From positions 10,850,001 to 10,914,000 of the forward strand of contig NC_062252.1 in NCBI RefSeq assembly GCF_905475465.1: a DNA stretch of 64,000 nt. The letters run 5' to 3'. The translations under genes and the position numbers were made by a program. This DNA comes from Pieris napi. Lineage: Eukaryota; Arthropoda; Insecta; Lepidoptera; Pieridae. How positions within the stretch are numbered: position 1 is the first letter of the stretch; each line of letters begins with the position of its first letter. The notes under the pieces are model-generated. The model made no database searches. It saw only the letters and a program-made list of their open reading frames with translations, and had not been told where the DNA came from. Positions 56,818 through 64,000 of this stretch are shown piece by piece.

Positions 56818-57078
56818 AGAGCAGTGTTGGCCTAGTGGTTTCAGCGTGCGACACTCATCCCTGAGGTTGTACGTTCGATCCCAGGCTGTACACCAATTGA
56901 TTTTCTTTCTATGTGCGCATTTAACTTTAACTCGAACGTTGAAGGAAAACATCGTGAATCTAAATCCAAAACCAAAAAGTCGACGGCTTTTGTCAGGCAC
57001 AGGAGGCTAATCACCTACTTGCCTATTAGACACAGAAATCTGAGGCCCAAACCTAAAAAGGTTGTAGCGCCACTCATT
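56818..57078 (+). repeat. SINE-1, full length
   Basis: GAGCAGTGTTGGCCTAGTGG (A box), CGTTCGATCCCAGG (B box), to AAAAAGGTTGTAGCGCCACTC. Small deletion after CTATTAG. ORFs at 56800 and 56911 are this SINE on both strands. Confidence 0.92.
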
Positions 57079-57764
57079 TATTTTTATTTTTTATAATTCT
57101 AAATAAAAAGCGGATATAAATCTTGCAGAAATCGAAACATAGAATAATTACCACGAGATGAAAAATAACAAGATTTCGAAATCAATGATCAAAGGTTTCT
57201 CCGAGCAGATACAAATTTGAAAAGCTCTGATTATTGCTTTAGTGTATCGGAGGTAACTTTGATGTACGTTCAAGAAGGTTTCAATAGGATCATAGTAGGG
57301 TTTTTTTAATTTGTTCAATAAAATTACCTTTAAAAATTGTCGCAGATGGCGCTTGTCTTAGCATCGCATTACAGGGAAAAAATGTTGCCTTTAAGGGTAG
57401 TGTATCAAATAGAAAAGTACTCGTAATAAAGTATAGATTCAAGTAATTTCAAAATGTTATTTCATAATTTTATTTGCAAAATTATCAACGAAAGAAGGCC
57501 CATTTCCTTGGAGCTTTCAAGAACATTTTAATTAATATCACTCGTCTACACTAATAAAAGAGGAAAGATTTGATTCAATTGCATTGCATTGAATATTTGA
57601 AAAGTTCTTTTACCATTAATTAAAGTTATTTTATTTCTGATCAACATAGACAAAAGAATATTTTATTAGACATCAACAAAAAAGTATATAATATGTCTAA
57701 CAAAAAAAAATATTTTTGCATCTTTTTATAATTTTTTTAAGTCTATTTAAAAAATAATACATAT
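57079..57764. other. AT-rich DNA, nothing recognised
   Basis: No supported feature. Confidence 0.45.
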
Positions 57765-57878
57765 AAAAGAGTGAATTGTAAGATTAGAAGTATTTCATAT
57801 ATGTTTCTTTTTTGTCGTTCATAAGTGTGCATTGTGTTACCTATATGAATAAATGATTTTGAATTTGAATTTACCGAG
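57765..57878 (+). repeat. LINE-B 3' tail
   Basis: GTAAGATTAGAAG, GTCGTTCATAAGTGTGC, TTACCTATATGAATAAATG, then a TTTGAATTTGAATTT tail. Confidence 0.78.
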
Positions 57879-58439
57879 AAAATCTTTTAGTAGGCGATAG
57901 AACAACGTGCTACGACTGAATTAATGGTACCACACAGCTAATATTTAATAAATATGTAATGGTTTTAACTTAGTTATAATGTGTTAAACTTATTTTCTAT
58001 TTAAATTATTTCTGTCAGTGTAACATATGAGGTAAATTCGTTTATATAAACCTAACAAAAGTCTGACATTTCCTTCACATGCTCTAAACATACCTATCTA
58101 TTACGTAGTTTTTGCGCATACGAGGAATTAATTAAAACGCTGGATTCAGTCCAACTTTAGTTTGTTCCTGCGTTTTAGATTTACATAGTCTGTTTGTCCG
58201 GTATGAGTTAGGAAAATTGTTAGCTGGTAAAACATTGTTAGCCTATTTTTATGTTACGTGTATGACTGTTTTGTAGATATTGTCATTAACTCTGTCATTC
58301 TTTAATTCGTATCGTAGATGTATATTTCTGAGTCTCTTTCATTAAATTGTTTTTATTAAAGTAGGTAATTAGACATTTAAACACGTTTATATGTGTAAGA
58401 CATTTCTGATTTCCTTTTCCTCAAATAACTGAATAACTG
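57879..58439. other. AT-rich DNA, nothing recognised
   Basis: No supported feature. Confidence 0.45.
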
Positions 58440-58745
58440 AAACTGCCCATGGACATTTAATCTGCCAAAAGGCTTGCAAGTACGTTGTCGACTTTGAAGC
58501 TGTACGCTACTTTCTTGAAGCTCCACATTGGGGTTGTGGGCAAAAACTGCCTTAAAAACGCTCTGTGTGTGGAGGAATATTATGCCTCGACGTACGATGG
58601 TGAACAGCAGTATGTATTAATCTAAAAATCTCCTCTGAATACTCTCCATGGTGACTGCAGTAGAAGATGCAGGGACTCCAAATCTCTGCGCAACGCCAAG
58701 GGATCTCGGAAAGTGACTGTGATGATTCAAATCCCCCTTCGTTAA
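58440..58745 (-). repeat. LINE-A 3' end, diverged
   Basis: CCCATGGACATTTAATCTGC, GGGTTGTGGGCAAAAACTGCC, CCTCTGAATACTCTCCATGG, TCTGCGCAACGCCAAGGG. The TCTCCATGG part is antisense of the GECSEE coding segment. Confidence 0.72.
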
Positions 58746-59152
58746 ATAATAATAACAGACATGTAAAAATTTATTAATATAAAGCCGGGGTTCCTCCTCA
58801 GATCTTCTTCATCTACCTACTCTAGACTGCTACTGCCCTATCAGACCATTACATTATACTTTTTACCTCTTCAAGGCTACACGGCTCTTGTCTACTTCTT
58901 AAAGGTTCAAATATAAATTCAAAACAGAAATTATTTAACAATCGGCTTGGTTATAGTGAATTCAGTACAAAAACTATTTAATAACATTTTATTAGAAAGT
59001 ATTTCAAAGGTTATATAACCAGTGAAAATTACTAAGAGAACAGATTACAAAGAAAATAATTAGTTCTCCAACTACTTAGAATTACATTAATAGTTGGTGT
59101 TTTGTGACTCAAAGGTAAGGAATGATGATAATGAAGTGAAGTAAACTTGTGT

Positions 59153-59194
59153 TTAATTCAGCAATGTGTAGTAGCTGTAAGCCCCTTTCAAGAT
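59153..59194 (-). CDS. Odorant receptor 2, last coding exon
   Basis: A 42-base exon after acceptor ATTTCAG. It encodes ILKGAYSYYTLLN and a TAA stop. Confidence 0.9.
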   Translation of the reverse strand: MLKGAYSYYTLLN

Positions 59195-61973
59195 CTGAAA
59201 TAAGATAGGATTAAGATTTCAATTAAATATTTAAAGTTGTTTGAGTCCTAATTAGGGGTTTGCTTGCTTAGTAAGCGAGATGAAATCTCTAAACACGATG
59301 CATGTTAACAGTAAAAGCTTATTGAGAGAGACTAGATGCTTCTAGAGTTCAAGTTCAAACCTGGGTAGGGCCATTGCTGGAATAAGCACGTGTTACCCTT
59401 CAAAGCTGTGATTAGAATTCAGGTCTCGTAGAAGACACTAAAGTGTGTTTATATTTTATTTATATAGTAAAATAAATAACCTCTTACTCATAAAAAATAA
59501 AATAGTTTAATTTTAACGAATCAACTTTATTTTTGGAGGCAAACGGGCAGGAGGCTCACCTGATGTGAAGTGATACCGCCGCCCATGGACACACATTGAT
59601 AGAAGGCTCGGGAGTGCGTTGCCGGCCTTTCATGAATTGGTTTGCTCTTTTCTTGAAGGACCCTAAGTCTAATTGGTTCGGAAATAATTCAGTAGGCAAC
59701 CTACATAGAACAGACAAAAAGATACGATATAGTACATAATACTACACAATTAAATAAAACTTCTATAAAGCGAATTTTGTACATTAGTTCTTAATTTAAG
59801 AAGCGTCTGCGAGAGATTTAAATTCGTTTAAAGAAATTTTCCTCAAATGATATTATATTATAATTTATTAAACTTACATTGATAAACGTTGCAACACTAA
59901 GATTGTTAAAAGGCCCCGCAGTGAAAACTATAGTATTATTCAACTGGTCTACTAGCATACTGATATCTTTCTGTTCAGACTTTGGCCGTGACCACCACTC
60001 GCTTTCATAAGGACCGATCATTAGGTCTTTACTCTAAAAAAAATATTATAATTATTCTAGCGGACCCGACAGACGTTGTCCTGCATGATCAAGCGATTAG
60101 GATATTAAACAAAGTATGACAATACTGCAGCGCCATCTTCCGGGCTGATTTGTGAATCTAAAACATTCAGGGCTCCACATAAACGCATCCAAAATTGATT
60201 CAAATCGGTCCAGCCGTTTTACAGGAGTTCAGTGATATACAAACGTACAGTAGAATTATATATATATATATAAAGATTTAATAAAATCAATCATTTCACG
60301 GTGTCATGTGCAGCTGTTATTTATGCTGACAAACATCACACAATAAAACGAGGACATTCCAACACTCATGTAATATGTAATAAAAAACATGTGTAATAAA
60401 ATCAGGCGCAGCGCTTACCAGATCCATGCAACTTCGTCACAATCAAGCCCACGATATCGCGGCACTCAAATTCCGAGGAGACGATTTGCTCCGAAGAAGT
60501 CGCATGGGTCCGCCAAACGTCAATGCAATGTAAATTCATATGTTTCATGTCATCAACAGTAACTATGCAAAAAACCTAGTTTTGTATCGCGCAGCCCGAA
60601 CATACAACGACCAATATTTAAGCCTTGATTTGTTTAAGCTATCGCGGAATATGGTAAAAGGAGTATTAAGAATATCTACAGCGCATCATAACCACTCCCC
60701 ACATACGCACCTTCACGTACATACCCTCTTTTACACCATCTCTCAACACAGCTAAATTAGGTATTTCTTAGTGAAATTTTTTGAATCATTTTTATTGTTT
60801 TTTCCCTTTTGTAAATGTTTGAACCTTTTTGTAAATATTATGTATTGCATCTTTGGCTATATTTTTAGTGTAACTGTTTCTTTTAATATATAATTTTGGT
60901 TAGCTGTAGGATTACGAAATAAATAAAAAGCAATTTTGAATACAACAACGCGAAGGTAAGAACATAATAGTAATAAGAATGCGAGGTTGATAAAATGACT
61001 CGGCGAAAGGTATGTCTCCATGGAGATGCTGAAAATGTCCACCGAGACATTTTTCATCACATCTATGCTAATATAATAAAAAAGGGTGAGTGTACTTATG
61101 TACGCGCGTAAGAAGTTATACTTCTTTGGCATTATTAAAAATAGTTTTTGATTGCATGCAAATAATTAATTACAATTAAATAATCAAAGACTGGAAAAGG
61201 CGTAATTTTAGTCAATAAAGTTCAGTTTACATTTGAAAAATTAAATAAATAAATATTTATTATTATTCTCTTACATTAAGTGTAACACTTCTATATTCAT
61301 AAATTCTATTATTATTTGAATGTTGTTTTTAAATTATGTCAAATGCCGTAGCATCTTGCGTGGGCAACTTCATTCTGTTAATTTTGTGTCACGGTGCGCG
61401 CGCATCGTTAAATATCACTCTCATTAATTTTTCATAACGCGTCTAAAGAAGTATAACTTCAAAAAACATTTATTTTATTTTGAGTACAATTTCTAGTTAA
61501 GTTTTTAATGCAAGAGCCGGCTGAAATCTACTAAACACATACAACAAATAAACATAATTTTACTAGAAACATATATATTACTATAAACTGATTAGGTGAA
61601 AGATATATGTGTTGTGATATGTGTAATTGTGCATTTTTATTACACAATAATTATGTATTATAAAAAGTAAAATATTACTAACCGCATAATAAACATCGTT
61701 GCTATGCCAACAAAACATAAACAGTTGCGCAATTCCAAATAGCAAATACTCTGCGATCAAAAACTGTTGCATTGGGTTTGATTCTGCCTAAAAAAACATA
61801 TTGTGTAATAATCGAAAATACACGAAACACAAAAGTTGTAGGTAGAAAAATATTACGGGTAAGATAGTAAACTTACCGAAATTTGGTAAGCTGTTGCACA
61901 TAGCATCACTGAACATACAATCATGTATAGTAACATTATTGGCGACAGACAAGAGTTGAAGAGCCGAGCATTC
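59153..61973 (-). CDS. Odorant receptor 2, C-terminal four exons (5' end outside window)
   Basis: Paralogue of the receptor at 12661, read right to left. Exons: 61973-61877, 61787-61683, 60033-59878 and 59194-59153, with introns of 89, 1649 and 683 bases. All have GT/AG ends (the donor at 61682 is GTTAGT). The 132 encoded residues cover the last third: SPIMLLYMIVC, the WHSNDV segment, GPYESEWW, QLNNTIVFTAGPF, and the ending ILKGAYSYYTLLN. The first acceptor (GTCG plus T-run, CAG) is strong and expects two bases from an upstream exon 1. I see no receptor exon between 61974 and 64000 on the minus strand. Either intron 1 is over 2 kb, or exon 1 is lost and this is a pseudogene. The visible exons have no stops or frameshifts. 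The introns hold LINE-A, Helitron-like and Rep-2 copies. Confidence 0.88.
59536..59712 (-). repeat. LINE-A 3' end in receptor 2 intron
   Basis: GGAGGCAAACGGGCAGGAGG, TACCGCCGCCCATGGAC, TTGAAGGACCCTAAGTC, AATTCAGTAGGCAACC. It has the same transcriptional direction as receptor 2. Confidence 0.87.
59878..60033 (-). CDS. Odorant receptor 2, exon 4-equivalent
   Basis: A 156-base exon after acceptor TTTTTTTTAG and before donor GTAAGT. It encodes SKDLMIGPYESEWW and QLNNTIVFTAGPFNNL, the family C-terminal signature. Confidence 0.9.
60055..60275 (-). mobile_element. Helitron-like element in receptor 2 intron
   Basis: CTAGCGGACCCGACAGACG at left, AAATCGGTCCAGCCGTTTTAC, and an AT repeat at right. Same family as 8742-8940. 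On the minus strand it ends CTAG, but the next base is A, so the end may be changed. Confidence 0.6.
60410..60770 (+). pseudogene. Possible LINE C-terminal scrap in receptor 2 intron
   Basis: ORF from 60540: NYAKNLVLYRAARTYND then LFKLSRNMVKGVL is loosely like LINE RT C-termini (F..P..YN.LP..L......FK..LK). Less AT-rich than its surroundings. No firm match. Confidence 0.3.
61086..61470 (+). repeat. Rep-2-related element, intact copy
   Basis: CGCGTAAGAAGTTATACTTC at left, GCGTCTAAAGAAGTATAACTTC (in two parts GCGTCTAAAG, AAGTATAACTTC) at right. Without the LINE insertion present in 33640-34375. In receptor 2 intron 3-equivalent. Confidence 0.75.
61683..61787 (-). CDS. Odorant receptor 2, exon 3-equivalent
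   Basis: A 105-base phase-0 exon, acceptor TTTTTTTAG, donor GTTAGT. It encodes MQQFLIAEYLLFG and CWHSNDVYYA. The alternative acceptor six bases downstream would break alignment with receptor 1. Confidence 0.87.
61877..61973 (-). CDS. Odorant receptor 2, exon 2-equivalent
   Basis: A 97-base exon, one codon shorter at its 3' end than the 100-base exon of receptor 1. Acceptor is a T-run plus CAG; donor GTAAGT. It encodes NARLFNSCLSPIMLL and ATAYQIS, with 19 of 32 residues identical to receptor 1. Confidence 0.87.
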
Positions 61974-62549
61974 CTGAAAAAAAAACGACTAGTTATTCAA
62001 ACCTGCGTGAGAATATTAACCAATGGGGTATCTTAGAACGAAACAAAACATTCGTAGTGCAACGTGTGTTATGTTTCGGTTTCATTAGATTCTTGAATCA
62101 AAATTTTAAAGCAGCACAGGTGTTGGTAAATATAACGTTGCCCTCGAATACATTAGAAGACTATGGGTATCAGAAGTGTGACAATGAAAAGAAACCGCAA
62201 ATTTTGCATTAAATCGGTTTGTGTACTTTTAATAATAATCACTACCTGATTACTATTACTATAGACCATCCAATATTAGGTATATATAGGTAGGTAGGTA
62301 TAGGTATATATATATATATTATAGGTATTTTGTAAATATAGTAATATTGCCAAAAATAATAGACCAAGTTTTCAGATCTATAACTAATTTAATAAGATAA
62401 AATGAATATATATCAAACATATATATAGCAGTCCAGGTTATAATTTGTGCGTTAAGAGTTTTGCTAATGACACATTTCACTATTCACACATTTATATTAC
62501 ATGTATGAAATTACCCTAAAAATAACGACGATGAATGTAAATCTGTAAA
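61974..62549. other. Intron 1-equivalent of receptor 2, AT-rich
   Basis: No first exon found here. A GGTA-rich and (TA)n microsatellite lies at 62280-62325 (TAGGTAGGTAGGTATAGG). Confidence 0.5.
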
Positions 62550-62682
62550 TTTCCTTCAAGAAAAAAGCGTACTTAACCTTAAAAGGCCGACAACGTACTC
62601 GCGAGCGTTCTGACATTGAGAGTGTCCATGGACGGTATCACTTTACATCAGGTAAGCCTCCTGTCCGTTTGCAATGTTTTAT
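62550..62682 (+). repeat. LINE-A 3' tail
   Basis: TTCCTTCAAGAAAAAAGCG, TTAAAAGGCCGACAACG, TCACTTTACATCAGGTAAGCC, TCCTGTCCG. Confidence 0.82.
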
Positions 62683-63181
62683 ATTAAAATAAGATTACCC
62701 ATTTTCCTTTAATCAAGAATGATTAAAGAAACAGATGCAGAAATGTCAGCCCACCTAGAGCGAGTGTTTATGGCGCTGTGAGGACCAAGCACTCACGCCA
62801 TGGATTAGTATGCATTATACATACATAATAATATGGATCGCGAATTTATAACGAAAAATCATGACGCAAAACCTCTCGACTCAAAGTACCCCAAAGTATG
62901 ACGTTACTGAAATAAACGCAAAACATTGAACAACCGTCTCAAGGATTAGCTATTTACAATTTTCCATCTCAAAGCTTCTTTTGTTAAAAACTCGAATTAC
63001 ATAAGAGTAATATCTTGAAGATTTGTAACTAAGCCGTATTTGTAGAAGGCTTTTAAGGAATTAGCCGGGAAGTAAAAACAGGGATAAAGGCCCACGATCA
63101 AAGTGGGGTTTTGCCGAATTATCCGATTATTGGATTCTTTTTAGGGTACAGTAGATAAATATTATACAATACATAAATATT
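62683..63181. other. AT-rich DNA, weak SINE traces
   Basis: GAAACAGATGCAGAAATGTC near 62725 may be a SINE-1 scrap; nothing else recognised. Confidence 0.4.
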
Positions 63182-63484
63182 AAAAAAACGTGTGGCTTTC
63201 GGGGACTGCCGCGGTCAAGCTATTGCATAATTTTTTTTTTCAACTTATGCAATTATAATTATTTATTTATGCAGTATTTTTTTTTTCTTTGATAAATTAA
63301 TTCAATCTACCACTCTATTACTCTCACTCTAACGCGCAACGGCTGCACCGATCTCGTCAGAGAGATGTGAATACGCAGAATGCGTTCTGTCCCGCTCTAA
63401 CGCGCAAGGTTTTTTTTCGTTACGGAATTTCTGTATTCGGTCTCCACGCTCGAGGCCCGGGATAGAAGCTATGCAATAGCCTAA
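63182..63484 (+). repeat. Rep-3 copy, uninterrupted
   Basis: AACGTGTGGCTTTCGGGGAC, AAGCTATTGCATAA, GTTCTGTCCCGCTCTAACGC, GAAGCTATGCAATAGC. Confidence 0.75.
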
Positions 63485-63519
63485 AAATCTAACAAAACTG
63501 AATACCTATTGCATGTTGA

Positions 63520-63600
63520 ATATTTTTATTAATTTATAAAAGCTTACCAACGCTTGGCACACTGATACATTGGTACAAGAAAAATAAAATACAATTCTAA
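63520..63600 (-). mobile_element. Helitron-like fragment
   Basis: TTTATAAAAGCTTACCAACG, CACACTGATACATTGGTA match 6250-6290 of the CTAGCTGACCCGG family. Confidence 0.5.
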
Positions 63601-63602
63601 AT

Positions 63603-63869
63603 GTGACAAACAAGGCAAACATAACACCGATAAAATTAAAAAAATTAAAACAATTAAATTATAAAAAAATTAACGAAAATCGATTTCGAAGTGTGATTTC
63701 AACTATGGAATTCCAGAGCTCGTTCTTCAGAATGCTGAATTTGAATATTGGTGAGTTTTGGCCAACACGCGTTCTTCTGAAAAGAGGGATAAATGATATG
63801 ATAGAATACCTACCCATCTTGAGGGTGCTTCAATGGTGTTGTGAAGTGTTAGAGTTCACAGATTTCTAA
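63603..63869 (+). CDS. Unassigned small ORF
   Basis: An 88-codon ORF whose first third is low-complexity Lys/Asn/Ile. The second part (MEFQSSFFRMLNLNIGEFW, then RVLQWCCEVLEFTDF) looks more like normal protein. No domain recognised. Could be an exon, a retroelement piece, or chance. Confidence 0.2.
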   Translation: MTNKANITPIKLKKLKQLNYKKINENRFRSVISTMEFQSSFFRMLNLNIGEFWPTRVLLKRGINDMIEYLPILRVLQWCCEVLEFTDF

Positions 63870-64000
63870 GAAGTGTTCATCATGATCAGCGCGGACGATA
63901 GTAAGCTTCATATTACGGTTTCGGTCTGTTTTATTAATTGATTTTCTTAATAAAGTAGTAACCAGAGTTTAGTACCCGGCGCGTCGGTGGATCTGTCTGG
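63870..64000. other. Window edge, nothing recognised
   Basis: GGCGCGTCGG near the end is GC-rich relative to its surroundings; too short to assign. Confidence 0.3.

Noticed and set aside
56818..56895. A tRNA gene
   Set aside because: It is the head of a full-length SINE-1, with the typical body and tail.
61974..64000. Exon 1 of receptor 2
   Set aside because: Searched the minus strand for a receptor-like exon with a fitting donor; only repeats and AT-rich DNA were seen.

Overview
The window looks like AT-rich nuclear DNA from a moth or butterfly (Lepidoptera). The evidence is two insect odorant receptor genes, many copies of a tRNA-derived SINE with a GATCA...CCTATTAG...TCTGAGGCCCAGACCTAAAAAGG tail, non-LTR retrotransposon 3' ends with the ATCACTTAACATCAGGTGAGCC tail, RTE-type C-termini, and short Helitrons ending in CTAG. 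I recognise no other host gene, no real tRNA or rRNA gene, and no CRISPR array or viral gene block.

Host genes. A complete five-exon odorant receptor (392 aa) lies on the plus strand at 12661-18549. A paralogue lies on the minus strand at 59153-61973. Only its last four coding exons are inside the window, so its first exon is beyond 64000 or lost. The two share intron positions and almost identical exon lengths (97/100, 105, 156 and 39/42 bases) and about 60% identity over 119 aligned residues. They face each other across about 40 kb of transposon-filled DNA.

Layout. 1-12.5 kb: repeats, including a 236-bp inverted pair, a 1,578-bp element with TAG target duplications (3966-5543), Helitron-like remnants, SINEs and a 5'-inverted RTE copy. 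12.6-18.6 kb: receptor 1, whose introns hold SINEs, LINE ends and a 1.18-kb foldback element. 18.6-50.5 kb: only repeats and unassigned AT-rich DNA. This includes a Harbinger-like deletion derivative carrying a MADF-domain stub (22227-22927), nested Helitrons, RTE and Jockey-type C-termini, a mariner-like remnant and a 325-bp MITE. 51-54.6 kb: a 5'-truncated LINE whose open reading frame is broken only by a 900-bp antisense LINE insertion. 54.6-59 kb: SINE and LINE fragments. 59-62 kb: receptor 2. 62-64 kb: more repeats and one unassigned small ORF.

Repeat names used below are local labels for families that I recognise by comparing copies inside this window. LINE-A: tail with GTGAGCCTCCTGCC. 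LINE-B: tail with GGCGATTAAAAAGAGTGGCG and ATGAATAAATGA. LINE-C: the element at 51 kb. SINE-1 and SINE-2: two tRNA-derived SINEs. Rep-1 to Rep-5: unclassified families. All boundaries come from reading the sequence by eye, so most repeat ends are good to within about 10-20 bases.
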